Origin: JALOAT01 sp050179875 | GTDB taxonomy: Bacteria; Pseudomonadota; Gammaproteobacteria; Thiohalomonadales; Thiohalomonadaceae | Direction of reading: 5' to 3' | Assembly (NCBI GenBank): GCA_050179875.1 | Contig: JBFXES010000008.1 | Span: forward strand, 1 to 42,334 | Length of the DNA stretch: 42,334 nt | In this document: positions 35,101 to 42,168 of the stretch, piece by piece | How positions within the stretch are numbered: position 1 is the stretch's first letter | How the letters are laid out: each line of letters opens with the position of its first letter | Translations under genes and position numbers: made by a program | Notes under the pieces: model-generated | Told to the model about the DNA's origin: nothing | What the model saw: only the letters and a program-made list of their open reading frames with translations | Database searches by the model: none

Positions 35101-35248
35101 GCTCCAGCCCCTCGCAGTGGCCATGGTGGGCGGCCTGAGCCTCTCCCTGTTGGTCACCCTGGTGCTGGTGCCCATCGTCTACCGCTGGTTCCACCCGGAG
35201 CGCGGCGCGGAAACCGCGGTGGCTCTGGCGAAAGTAGCTGAAGACTAA
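32120..35248 (+). CDS. RND-family efflux transporter permease (AcrB/SwrC-like)
   Basis: The 1042-residue inner-membrane proton-driven pump has twelve membrane segments: TM1 near 15-37 and then two clusters around 335-500 and 865-1020. These are separated by two large periplasmic loops (about 40-330 and 555-860). The TM4 proton-relay motif reads GIGMLVDNTIVMLEN, so the AcrB Asp-Asp pair is Asp409-Asn410 here, a variant also seen in SwrC/YerP-type pumps. Conserved loops such as VTNPGVPARIMEDQVTRHLE and PNIIYPEI are present. The substrate is unknown. The gene is coupled to its adaptor by a 4-nt overlap. Its TAA stop forms the first bases of a CACGGGG repeat arm. Confidence 0.93.
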   Translation: MKGYGHGGGPAAWSIRHPIGVSMIALAVVVLGLFAFVRLSVDLLPNIIYPEIRVSVTNPGVPARIMEDQVTRHLEEQLAVTENSIAIQSRSSEGRSSIDLSFAYGTDIDVALRDASTRLDRARRLLPEDIDPPTIFKRDPSQIAVIEFVVSSPLRDPAALRTWVDYDFSKQFLNLPGVAAVEVGGGVEREIQVLPDQQRLAAMRLTLEDVVRALEESNSETAVGRLTLPGRELSGRTTGRFTSVDDIRFLPLRLADGTTVALGELCEVRDTHADQRVLVRLDRIPGVKISVQKQPSANTVDVVDAVNARLEWLREQKLIPDDVEVMPVADQSVYVRSALDNATGAALSGMILAMLVVYVFLGDLRRTLIIGSAIPIAVMVTFTLMSLGGLTFNIMTLGGLALGIGMLVDNTIVMLENVYRHQRKGEEPVTAGTTAAAEITSALVASTTTNLAAVLPFLFIGGLVGLLFRELIFTISAAIVASLAVAITLVPAWGVHVRVQGRQRAPADRLVHWLQDRYGALVNTLLTRRPLRVGTVVALVGALGASVPVFLYGKQDFLPQMDTGEISVSINADPGIDLPDMDRRVAMLEELFRTQPEVRTVFATVGGSVYGRNQVESSNRSSLTVQLVPREQREVSAEQWIRRMQAQIAEREFAGMEVRMRQRGVRGIRVGRGDDDISVRVQGPDLDSLSEIADRAVARLRDIPGLSNLTHSAEERRQELNVVVDRARAAALGLDPQSVGLAVRRALDGEEVTELFEGDRSFTVRLRLPRGEVTSPLAIEQVIIASHANGRAIRLGEVANIVLGASPAEIMRDGQRRIVEITATLGDDLDLASANKVIKARLAGLELPPGYAIYDGGGVEALQKGTELGRILLGLAVFLVFVVLAVQYESVRNPVVILLSVPFAASGVALSLVLTGLPLSMPVWLGLIMLTGIVVNNAILLVEYVELARGRGLARDAAIVDAARLRLRPILMTTLTTVMGMLPLALGWGEGAEMLQPLAVAMVGGLSLSLLVTLVLVPIVYRWFHPERGAETAVALAKVAED

Positions 35249-35387
35249 CCACGGGGGACACGGGGAACACGGGGTTGCAAGAAGGGCTGGTTATCCGTTC
35301 CCGGTTCCCCATCGCCTGCTGCTACCTATCGGACCGGTAGGGCCATGAAATCCGTTCTCCCCCGTGTTCCCCGTCTCCCCCGTGGTT
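35247..35387. repeat. Nonamer inverted-repeat element joining the RND-pump and tatC stop codons
   Basis: The left arm 35247-35274 (AACCACGGGG, GACACGGGG, AACACGGGG) and the right arm 35360-35387 are inverted copies matching at 27 of 28 positions. On each strand the arm begins TAACCACGGGG, where TAA is the actual stop codon of the flanking gene: the pump on the plus strand (35246-35248) and tatC on the minus strand (35386-35388). The 85-bp centre contains a CTACC/GGTAG hairpin near 35321-35339. No T-run follows either arm. Confidence 0.85.
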
Positions 35388-36243
35388 ACTGCTTTTTCTC
35401 TCCTTCTCCTGTCCCGCCTTCGATGGCCGCCTGTTCCGCTTCGTAGCGTGCCAGGGTGGCGTCCATGTCCAGTTCCGCGGCCTCTTCCCGCTCGTGCTCT
35501 TCCTTCAGCCTGAGGAAATAACGGGAGAAGAACAAACCGGCCTCGAACAGCATCCACATGGGGATGGCGAGCAGGGTCTGGGAAAACACGTCGGGCGGAG
35601 TCAGCAGCATGCCCACCACGAAGGCGCCCACGATGATGTAGGGGCGTTTCGCGCGCAGGCTCTCGGGCGTGGTCGTGCCGGTCCACACCAGCAGGATGGT
35701 GAAGATGGGCACTTCGAAGGCCACGCCGAAGGCGAAAAAGATGGTCAGCACGAAGTCCAGGTACTTGCTGATGTCGGTCATCACGGCGACGCCCGCCGGC
35801 GCCGTGGCGGTGAAGAAACCGAACACCAGCGGGAAGACCACGAAGTAGGCGAAGGCCATTCCTGCGTAGAACAGGAAGACGCTCGACACCATGAGCGGGA
35901 AGACCAGCTTGCGTTCGTGGGTATACAGCCCGGGTGCCACGAAGGCCCACACCTGGTAAAGGATGAACGGCATGGCGGCGAATACGGAGGCCACCAGGGC
36001 AAGCTTGAGCGGGGTGAGGAACGGCGAGGCCACGTCGGTGGCGATCATCGTGCCCTCGGCGGGCAGGTGAGCCAGCAGCGGCCCGGCGAGCAGGGTGTAG
36101 AGGTCGTTGGAGAAGTACACCAGGCCCGCGAAGATCACCAGCACCGCGAGCACGGCATGCAGCAGGCGATTGCGCAGCTCGATGAGGTGAGCGACGAGGG
36201 GCTGCTCGGTGTCCACCGGGGACTCGCGAGGTGTGTCAGCCAT
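35386..36243 (-). CDS. tatC: Twin-arginine translocase subunit TatC
   Basis: TatC is the polytopic subunit that recognises twin-arginine signal peptides. The 285-residue protein has the cytoplasmic start HLIELRNRLLHAVLAVL (conserved Glu and Arg) and six membrane segments. Conserved periplasmic/cytoplasmic features include FLTPLKLALVASVFAAMPFILYQVWAFVAPGLY with the Phe/Pro cluster and GVAFEVPIF. A longer-than-usual acidic C-tail (about 240-285, EEHEREEAAELDMDA) extends beyond the last helix. Its start overlaps tatB by 8 nt. It is last gene of the his-HIT-tat run, and its stop lies within a repeat arm. Confidence 0.97.
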   Translation of the reverse strand: MADTPRESPVDTEQPLVAHLIELRNRLLHAVLAVLVIFAGLVYFSNDLYTLLAGPLLAHLPAEGTMIATDVASPFLTPLKLALVASVFAAMPFILYQVWAFVAPGLYTHERKLVFPLMVSSVFLFYAGMAFAYFVVFPLVFGFFTATAPAGVAVMTDISKYLDFVLTIFFAFGVAFEVPIFTILLVWTGTTTPESLRAKRPYIIVGAFVVGMLLTPPDVFSQTLLAIPMWMLFEAGLFFSRYFLRLKEEHEREEAAELDMDATLARYEAEQAAIEGGTGEGEKKQ

Positions 36244-36625
36244 GGGTTTCCTCGGACGGCTTGGCGTCCGGCTGTTTCAATGCCGCAGGTGCGGCGTCGC
36301 CCGCCTGCGCGGCAGCGGGTTGCGCTGCTTCAGGCGGCGCGGCTTCGTCGAGGGACACGGTGCGGTTCAGGTCTGCGGTCACCGCGCGGGTTTCCTCGAT
36401 GATCTCGTGGATGCCCGAGGTCTTGGCCTGCTCCTCCATGATGCGCTTCAGTTCCTCGGCCTTCACTTCGCGCTCGATATCGGCCTTCACGCCGGCAACG
36501 AAACGGCGCATGCGTCCAAGCCACAGCCCCGCCGTCCGGGCGACGCCCGGCAGGCGTTCGGGGCCGATGACGATGAGCGCAACCACGCCAATCACCACCA
36601 GCTCCCAGAATCCCACGTCGAACAT
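36236..36625 (-). CDS. tatB: Sec-independent protein translocase subunit TatB
   Basis: TatB forms the receptor complex with TatC. The 129-residue protein has the N-terminal membrane helix FDVGFWELVVIGVVALIVIG, with the conserved Glu at position 8, followed by the GPERLPG hinge. An amphipathic helix (about 28-70, RTAGLWLGRMRRFVAGVKADI) and a disordered Ala/Pro/Glu tail complete it. The VGFWELVVIG start separates it from TatA. It overlaps tatC and is 52 nt after tatA. Confidence 0.96.
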   Translation of the reverse strand: MFDVGFWELVVIGVVALIVIGPERLPGVARTAGLWLGRMRRFVAGVKADIEREVKAEELKRIMEEQAKTSGIHEIIEETRAVTADLNRTVSLDEAAPPEAAQPAAAQAGDAAPAALKQPDAKPSEETHG

Positions 36626-36677
36626 GGCGTAAGCGTCCCGTGTGTCGGATACGCCGGCAAAAACCGGCAGGAGCGGG

Positions 36678-36914
36678 TCAGGCCTTGTCCTTCTCGCGGG
36701 TGGCCTGGCCTTCGATCACGGTGCCCTGGTTCTTGGGCAGGTTGGTCTGGGCCTCGGCGGGCTTCTGCTCCTCGGCCTCGCCCTCGCGCAGGGCGCCGCG
36801 GAAGCTCTTGATGGCTCCGCCCAGGTCGGCACCGATGTTGCGCAGCTTCTTGGTACCGAACAGCAGGACGATGATGGCCAGGACGATCAGAAGCTGCCAG
36901 ATGCTGATACCCAT
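36678..36914 (-). CDS. tatA: Sec-independent protein translocase subunit TatA
   Basis: TatA oligomerises to form the Tat translocation element. The 78-residue protein has the short N-terminal helix ISIWQLLIVLAIIVLLFG, the FGTKKLRNIGADLGGAIKSFR hinge and amphipathic helix, and a polar tail (REGEAEEQKPAEAQTNL). Length is typical. It starts 15 nt after the HIT gene, in the conserved order hisE-HIT-tatA-tatB-tatC. Confidence 0.97.
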   Translation of the reverse strand: MGISIWQLLIVLAIIVLLFGTKKLRNIGADLGGAIKSFRGALREGEAEEQKPAEAQTNLPKNQGTVIEGQATREKDKA

Positions 36915-36929
36915 TGCACGACTCTCCGA

Positions 36930-37262
36930 TTAGAACCCCGGCAGCCCTTCGCCGCCGAGCAGGTGGATGTGAAGATGGAAGATTTCCTGGCCGCCGCTAC
37001 GGCCGGTGTTGATGATGGTGCGGAAGCCGTCCAGCCCCTGGTCACGGGCCAGCCTGGGCAACAGCCGCATCATCTGCCCCATCAGACCCTCGTCGGCCGC
37101 TTCCAGTTCGGCCAGGCTGGCGATGTGCTTGCGCGGAATCACCAGCAGGTGCACCGCCGCCTTGGGATGCAGGTCGTGGAAGGCCACGAACTGCTCGTCC
37201 TCGAAGACCTTGCGCGCCGGGATCTCACCGGCGGCGATACGACAGAAGATGCAATCGCTCAT
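36930..37262 (-). CDS. HIT-family (HINT-like) nucleotide hydrolase
   Basis: The 110-residue histidine-triad protein starts CIFCRIAAGEIPARKVFEDE and ends with the triad FHLHIHLLGG (HxHxHxx, about 95-103). HINT-type members hydrolyse adenosine phosphoramidates and related aminoacyl-AMPs. The CxxC at residues 4-7 is the usual zinc-type N-terminal pair of this subgroup. The ATG at 37262 overlaps the hisE stop by one base (TGATG), so it is translated in the histidine operon. This linkage is common in beta- and gammaproteobacteria, without an established reason. Confidence 0.93.
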   Translation of the reverse strand: MSDCIFCRIAAGEIPARKVFEDEQFVAFHDLHPKAAVHLLVIPRKHIASLAELEAADEGLMGQMMRLLPRLARDQGLDGFRTIINTGRSGGQEIFHLHIHLLGGEGLPGF

Positions 37263-37579
37263 CACTTGCCTCGGCTGGCCTTTTCTTCGATGCCCGACAG
37301 CCCGAAACGGCGCGCCAGTTCGTCCAGCACGTCCTGGGGGCCCAGATCGAGGTGCTTGAGCATCACGAGGGTATGGAACCACAGGTCGGCGGTTTCATAG
37401 ATCACCTGATCCTTGTCGCCGCCCTTGGCGGCAATCACGGTTTCAGTGGCTTCTTCGCCAACCTTCTTCAGTATGGAATCCAGGCCCTTGGCGTACAACT
37501 TGGCCACGTAGGAGGACTCGGGGTCGGCCTGCTTGCGCTCGGCCAGCACGGCGTCGAGGCGGGAGAGGATGTCGTTCAT
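37262..37579 (-). CDS. hisE: Phosphoribosyl-ATP diphosphatase
   Basis: HisE hydrolyses phosphoribosyl-ATP to phosphoribosyl-AMP, step 2 of histidine synthesis. The 105-residue protein is the stand-alone form (not fused to HisI). It shows the MazG-like metal site KKVGEEATETVIAAKGGD (Glu-Glu...Glu, about 38-55) and YETADLWFHTLVMLKHLDL with the second acidic pair. The ATG at 37579 overlaps the hisI stop by 4 nt (ATGA). It precedes the HIT gene. Confidence 0.95.
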   Translation of the reverse strand: MNDILSRLDAVLAERKQADPESSYVAKLYAKGLDSILKKVGEEATETVIAAKGGDKDQVIYETADLWFHTLVMLKHLDLGPQDVLDELARRFGLSGIEEKASRGK

Positions 37580-37962
37580 GACTTGCGGTAGATCTCGTCG
37601 GGGCTGCGGCGCACCGGATCGGTTTCCGTCCACCGTCCGTCGCGCAGTTCCCGGAAAAAACAGCTGTGCCGGCCCGTGTGGCAGGCGATGCCGCCCACCT
37701 GCTCCACTTCCATGAGCAGCACGTCGGCGTCGCAGTCCAGGCGCAGACTGACCACGCGCTGCACGTGCCCCGATTCCTCGCCCTTTGGCCAGAGCTTCTT
37801 GCGCGAGCGGGACCAGTACACCGCACGGCCTTCGGCCACGGTACGCTCCAGGGCCTCGCGGTTCATCCAGGCGAACATGAGCACCCTCCCCGAACCGGCC
37901 TCCTGGGCAATCACGGGCACCAGCCCGTCCTCGGTCCACTTGATCTCATCAATCCAATTCAT
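37576..37962 (-). CDS. hisI: Phosphoribosyl-AMP cyclohydrolase
   Basis: HisI opens the purine ring of phosphoribosyl-AMP, step 3 of histidine synthesis. The 128-residue protein has PVIAQEAGSGRVLMFAWMNREAL, YWSRSRKKLWPKGEESGH, the Mg2+ site LDCDADVLL (about 80-88) and the zinc cysteine motif GIACHTGRHSCFF (about 95-107). The start at 37962 (MNWIDEIKW) is chosen over upstream in-frame codons that lie in the REP region. It is separated from hisF by a REP-like repeat pair. Confidence 0.95.
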   Translation of the reverse strand: MNWIDEIKWTEDGLVPVIAQEAGSGRVLMFAWMNREALERTVAEGRAVYWSRSRKKLWPKGEESGHVQRVVSLRLDCDADVLLMEVEQVGGIACHTGRHSCFFRELRDGRWTETDPVRRSPDEIYRKS

Positions 37963-37977
37963 TTTCAAAAAACCACC

Positions 37978-38058
37978 CGTAGGAGCCGACACTGTCGGCG
38001 AATTCTGTCCGGTTACCGCCAGGCGGTTGCCTGAGCCGTTCGCCCGCAGTGCGGGCTC

Positions 38059-38063
<5 letters not shown>
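37978..38063. repeat. Inverted pair of REP-like hairpins between hisF and hisI
   Basis: The left unit is CGTAGGAGCCGAC with the palindrome GCCGACACTGTCGGC (37985-37999). The right unit is the inverted copy, TTCGCCCGCAGTGCGGGC followed by TCCTACA. Two facing units separated by about 40 bp make a BIME-like module. The hisF stop codon TAG (minus strand, 38059-38061) is the TAG inside the TGTAGGAGC head of the right unit. Confidence 0.8.
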
Positions 38064-38832
<769 letters not shown>

Positions 38833-38842
38833 TAGGATTTAA

Positions 38843-38936
38843 GTCCGCAAATGAACGCGAATGGACGCAAATTGTTGAACCGTCCGAAAACAATCGCCTG
38901 GACGCGATTTGCGTTCATTGGCGTTCATTTGCGGAC
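38843..38936. repeat. GCAAATGAAC-type nonamer inverted repeat between hisA and hisF
   Basis: The arms 38843-38872 (GTCCGCAAATGAACGCGAAT...) and 38907-38936 are inverted copies matching at 28 of 30 positions, with a 34-nt centre. Each arm is made of three degenerate 9-10-nt units (CCGCAAATG, AACGCGAATG, GACGCAAAT). The centre contains a TTGTT/AACAA hairpin. The right arm begins 6 nt from the hisA stop. A-T content is much higher than the flanking genes. No T-run is present. Confidence 0.85.
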
Positions 38937-38942
38937 GTCGTT

Positions 38943-39683
38943 TCAGCCCCCGCAGAGTTCGTCCGCGAGGCGCTGGCCCTCGGCGAAATCCAGGGTGCCT
39001 TCGTAGATGGCACGGCCGGTGATGGCGCCGGTGATGCCCGATTCCGCCACTGCACACAGGGCGCGGATGTCGTCCAGGTTGGTGATGCCGCCCGAGGCGA
39101 TGATGGGCACCTGCACCGATTCGGCCAGGCGCACGGTGGCTTCCACGTTCACGCCGCTCATCATGCCGTCGCGGCCGATGTCGGTGTAGATGATGGCCGA
39201 CACGCCATCGTCCTCGAAATGGCGGGCCAGGTCGATGACGTCGTGCTTGGACAGCTTGGACCAGCCGTCCACCGCCACCCTGCCGTCCTTCGCGTCCAGA
39301 CCCACGATGATATGCCCGGGGAAGTCCAGGCACAGGTCCTGGACGAAGTGGGGTGCGCTGACCGCCTTGGTGCCGATGATCACGTACTGGGCGCCCACCT
39401 CCAGATAGGCCTCCACGGTCGCCTCGTCGCGAATGCCGCCGCCTATCTGGATGGGCAGGTCGGGAAACGCCCGGCAGATGGCGTCGATGACCGGACGGTT
39501 CACCGGCTTGCCCTCGAAGGCGCCGTTCAGGTCCACCAGATGCAGGCGACGGGCGCCGGCGTCCACCCAGCGCTTCGCCACCGCCACGGGATCGTCCGAG
39601 AACACCGTGGCATCCTCCATGCGGCCCTGGCGCAGACGCACGCACTTGCCGTCCTTCAGGTCGATGGCGGGAATCAACAGCAT
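38943..39683 (-). CDS. hisA: ProFAR isomerase HisA
   Basis: HisA isomerises ProFAR to PRFAR (Amadori rearrangement). The 246-residue TIM barrel starts MLLIPAIDLKDGKCVRLRQG with the catalytic Asp8. Its second Asp is in IYTDIGRDGMMSG, and phosphate sites lie in IQIGGGIRD and IASGGITN. Length is typical. It lies between hisH (34-nt gap) and hisF. Confidence 0.97.
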   Translation of the reverse strand: MLLIPAIDLKDGKCVRLRQGRMEDATVFSDDPVAVAKRWVDAGARRLHLVDLNGAFEGKPVNRPVIDAICRAFPDLPIQIGGGIRDEATVEAYLEVGAQYVIIGTKAVSAPHFVQDLCLDFPGHIIVGLDAKDGRVAVDGWSKLSKHDVIDLARHFEDDGVSAIIYTDIGRDGMMSGVNVEATVRLAESVQVPIIASGGITNLDDIRALCAVAESGITGAITGRAIYEGTLDFAEGQRLADELCGG

Positions 39684-39717
39684 GAAAGTGCTTCCTCTCA
39701 GTGGTTCGATGCGCGCC

Positions 39718-40365
39718 TCAGGACTGGCCGTCCCAGCGCAGGAAGTTGGCGTAGAGGGTCAGACCCGCGGTGTGGCTTTTCTCGGGGTGGAACTGGGTGG
39801 CAAAGATATTGCCACGGGCCACGGCGGCGGCGAAAGTCACGCCGTGGGTGGTGCTGGCCGCCACGAACGGCGCATCCGCCGGCTGCACGCAGTAGCTGTG
39901 CACGAAATAGAAGCGCGTGTCCTGGGCGATGCCCTTCCACAGGGGGTGATCGCCGTGCTGGCGGACCTGATTCCAGCCCATGTGCGGGACCTTCAGGCTG
40001 GCGCCGGTATTCGGGTCGCGCAGATCGGCGCCGAAATACTCCACCCGGCCGGGGAACAGGCCCAGGCAGGGCGTGCCGTCGTTTTCCGCGCTCCACTCCA
40101 TGAGCGCCTGCATGCCCACGCACACGCCCAGGAAGGGCTTGGTCTTGACCACTTCGCGCACCAGCTCGTCCAGCTGCAGGCGGCGCAGCTCGGCCATGCA
40201 GTCGCGGATGGCGCCCACGCCGGGCAGGACCACGCGGTCGGCGCGGCGTATGGCGTCGGGGTCGTGGGTGACCAGCACCTGATCGACACAACCGGTGTGT
40301 TCCAGGGCCTTGGCCACCGAATGCAGGTTGCCCATGCCATAGTCGATGACGGCGACGGAGCTCAT
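39718..40365 (-). CDS. hisH: Imidazole glycerol phosphate synthase glutamine amidotransferase subunit
   Basis: HisH hydrolyses glutamine and channels ammonia to HisF. The 215-residue class I amidotransferase has the nucleophile C82 in FLGVCVGMQAL, the oxyanion region PGVGAIRD near 48-55, and the His193/Glu195 pair in TQFHPEKS. It starts MSSVAVIDYGMGNL, the family start. It lies 25 nt after hisB. Confidence 0.96.
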   Translation of the reverse strand: MSSVAVIDYGMGNLHSVAKALEHTGCVDQVLVTHDPDAIRRADRVVLPGVGAIRDCMAELRRLQLDELVREVVKTKPFLGVCVGMQALMEWSAENDGTPCLGLFPGRVEYFGADLRDPNTGASLKVPHMGWNQVRQHGDHPLWKGIAQDTRFYFVHSYCVQPADAPFVAASTTHGVTFAAAVARGNIFATQFHPEKSHTAGLTLYANFLRWDGQS

Positions 40366-40390
40366 GGAGAAGGACCGCAGAGGTTGGATG

Positions 40391-40984
40391 TCAGAGACTG
40401 CCCTTGGTGGAAGGCATCACGCCCGCCATGCGCGCGTCCGGCTCCACGGCCATGCGCAGAGCGCGGCCGAAGGCCTTGAAGATGGTTTCCGCCACGTGGT
40501 GGGCGTTGCGTCCACGCAGGCAGTCCACGTGCAGGGTCACCTGGGCGTGATTCACGAAGCCCTGGAAGAATTCCTGCAACAGGTCCGTCTCGAAATTTCC
40601 GATACGCGCGCGCGGAAATTCGGCCTGGTATTCCAGGCCCGGGCGGCCCGAGAGGTCGATGACCACGCGGGACAGGGCCTCGTCCAGGGGTACGTAGGCA
40701 TGGCCGTAGCGGCGAATGCCCTTCTTGTCACCCAGGGCCTGGGCCAGGGCCTGCCCCAGGGTGATGCCGATGTCCTCTACCGTGTGATGGGCGTCGATAT
40801 GCAGGTCGCCCGTGGCGGTGACGCGCAAGTCGATGAGGCCGTGGCGCGCCACCTGGTCCAGCATGTGCTCCAGGAAGGGTACCCCGGTGGTCAATTCCGA
40901 GCGGCCGCTGCCGTCCAGGTCGAGGCTGACCTCGATCTGCGTCTCCAGGGTGTTACGGGCTACGGTGGCCCTGCGTGCTGCCAT
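40391..40984 (-). CDS. hisB: Imidazoleglycerol-phosphate dehydratase
   Basis: HisB removes water from imidazole glycerol phosphate. The 197-residue monofunctional enzyme (no histidinol-phosphatase domain) shows the Mn2+-binding motifs FLEHMLDQVARHG, HIDAHHTVEDIGI and DCLRGRNAHHVAETIFKAFG, which carry the conserved His/Glu cluster. The ATG at 40984 is preceded by a GAGGAACC ribosome site. It is first gene of the hisBHAFIE-HIT-tatABC run and diverges from fnr across 138 bp. Confidence 0.97.
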   Translation of the reverse strand: MAARRATVARNTLETQIEVSLDLDGSGRSELTTGVPFLEHMLDQVARHGLIDLRVTATGDLHIDAHHTVEDIGITLGQALAQALGDKKGIRRYGHAYVPLDEALSRVVIDLSGRPGLEYQAEFPRARIGNFETDLLQEFFQGFVNHAQVTLHVDCLRGRNAHHVAETIFKAFGRALRMAVEPDARMAGVMPSTKGSL

Positions 40985-41122
40985 GACGGTTCCTCGCGCC
41001 CCACGGGCGGGATAGTGCGGGGGCTAGGATACCCGATCCTGCGGGTTCTGTTGAACATAGCCTTGCAAGTGCCCGTCACATATAAGAGGATTGGGAGTTC
41101 CAAACAGGCGGACGGGCTCCCT

Positions 41123-41893
41123 ATGGGAGGCGAGGACATCAGCAAAGTCATTTCGCTGACGCAGATCAAGGTTGCGTGCAAGGACTGCAACCTTTTTCAG
41201 CTCTGTCTTCCCGTGGGGATAGGCGAAGCGGACCTCGAGGCGCTCGATCGCATCATCCGCCGCAAACGCCCGGTCCGCCGCGGCGAACACCTGTTCCAGG
41301 TGGGCGACCGCTTCCAGGCCATCTATGCGGTCCGCTCCGGCTCCATCAAGACCTACTCCCCGACGGAAGACGGCCACGAGCAGGTCATAGGCTTCCATCT
41401 CCCGGGCGAACTGCTCGGCCTCGCCGCCATCACCGCGGAATCCCATCCCTGCGCGGCCAAGGCCCTCGAAACCTCCAGCGTCTGCGAAATCCCCTTCGAC
41501 GAGCTCGAAACCTTGAGCGAGCGCATCCCCAGTCTTCAGCACCAACTACTCAAAGTCATGAGCAAGGAGATCCTCCATGATCAATCTTTGCTCATGCTGC
41601 TCGGCAAAAAGAGCGCAGAGGAACGCCTCGCCGCCTTGCTCATCAGCCTTTCCGATCGATACCGCCAACGCGGATTTTCCGTATCCGAGTTTCACCTGAG
41701 CATGTCACGCAATGACATCGGCAACTATCTCGGGCTTGCCGTGGAAACCGTGAGCCGGTTGTTCACGCGCTTCCAGGAGGAAGGACTCCTCACTGTGCGG
41801 CGCAAGTACATTCGGATACTCGATCTGCCCCGGCTGCGTGCGCTGGCATTGAACACGTGTCAGAACAATCCGCGCGTCAGTTCACAGGCCTGA
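41123..41893 (+). CDS. fnr: FNR/ANR-type oxygen-sensing transcription regulator
   Basis: FNR binds a [4Fe-4S] cluster under low oxygen and then activates or represses genes at TTGAT-N4-ATCAA sites. The 256-residue protein has the N-terminal cysteines C19, C22 and C28 (ACKDCNLFQLCLP) and the internal C121 (SSVCEIPFDE), equivalent to E. coli C20, C23, C29 and C122. The cAMP-receptor-like beta roll is followed by a dimer helix (about 138-160). The HTH reads SRNDIGNYLGLAVETVSRLF with E208, S211 and R212, the FNR-box-reading residues. The ATG at 41123 gives the expected N-terminal length. An FNR box lies 50 bp downstream of its stop. Confidence 0.95.
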   Translation: MGGEDISKVISLTQIKVACKDCNLFQLCLPVGIGEADLEALDRIIRRKRPVRRGEHLFQVGDRFQAIYAVRSGSIKTYSPTEDGHEQVIGFHLPGELLGLAAITAESHPCAAKALETSSVCEIPFDELETLSERIPSLQHQLLKVMSKEILHDQSLLMLLGKKSAEERLAALLISLSDRYRQRGFSVSEFHLSMSRNDIGNYLGLAVETVSRLFTRFQEEGLLTVRRKYIRILDLPRLRALALNTCQNNPRVSSQA

Positions 41894-41942
41894 AAACTAA
41901 GGCAAATGCTTATTTTCCGGGCTGCGGGAAATGGCATATTGG

Positions 41943-41956
41943 TTGACGAGAATCAA
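41943..41956. promoter_or_regulatory. FNR box downstream of fnr
   Basis: TTGAC-GAGA-ATCAA matches the FNR/ANR consensus TTGAT-N4-ATCAA at 9 of 10 positions, with exact spacing. Its centre (41949.5) is 41.5 nt before a predicted start at 41991, the class II activation distance. The adjacent fnr gene encodes the cognate reader. Confidence 0.8.
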
Positions 41957-41978
41957 TGTTTCCTGAAGTAGCGGCTGG

Positions 41979-41984
41979 CTAGTA
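41979..41984 (+). promoter_or_regulatory. -10 element of a predicted FNR-dependent promoter
   Basis: TAGTAT lies 22 nt after the FNR box, at the correct distance for class II FNR activation with initiation near 41991. The FNR box replaces the -35. Confidence 0.6.
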
Positions 41985-41990
41985 TGCCTG

Positions 41991-42088
41991 CCATGCGTCG
42001 GGAACCGGTCACGACGCAATCAAGGTGCTGCTGCATGCTGATATCCCATCGCGTTGTCCACCTCCCCGCGTCAGGCACCGTGCCTTTT
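41991..42088 (+). ncRNA. Candidate FNR-dependent small RNA
   Basis: The predicted transcript of about 98 nt starts with a GCGTCG/CGACGC hairpin (41994-41999 with 42011-42016). A mostly unpaired stretch follows, with the C-rich string CCACCTCCCC (42057-42066), complementary to a Shine-Dalgarno sequence. It ends in an AGGCA/TGCCT stem (42073-42077 with 42081-42085) followed by TTT. This hairpin, anti-SD and terminator layout is typical of regulatory small RNAs. The terminator is weak (5-bp stem, four T), so the RNA could instead be the leader of a gene beyond the window. No coding frame of note is present. Confidence 0.4.
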
Positions 42089-42103
42089 CCGGCATTCCTT
42101 TCC

Positions 42104-42168
42104 TTTTCCGTTCAGCCGCCGTGTTTTTCTTGCACACAAGAATGTGCTAGGCATTGTTGAGCGGAAAA
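42104..42168 (+). other. Long hairpin with G-U pairs (structured RNA segment)
   Basis: TTTTCCGTTCAGC (42104-42116) pairs along all 13 positions with GTTGAGCGGAAAA (42156-42168), using two G-U wobbles, which suggests selection at the RNA level. The 39-nt interior contains a perfect TTCTTG/CAAGAA hairpin with loop CACA (42127-42142). It could be a leader element of the next gene or part of a longer RNA. Confidence 0.5.

Noticed and set aside
35247..35387. CRISPR-like reading of the CACGGGG repeats
   Set aside because: Units are contiguous 9-mers in inverted arms without spacers of uniform length, and no cas genes are present.
41043..41090. FNR box or good promoter in the hisB-fnr gap
   Set aside because: TTGAAC and TTGCAA halves occur, but not with the N4 spacing, and TATAAG at 41081 has no -35 at 16-18 nt.
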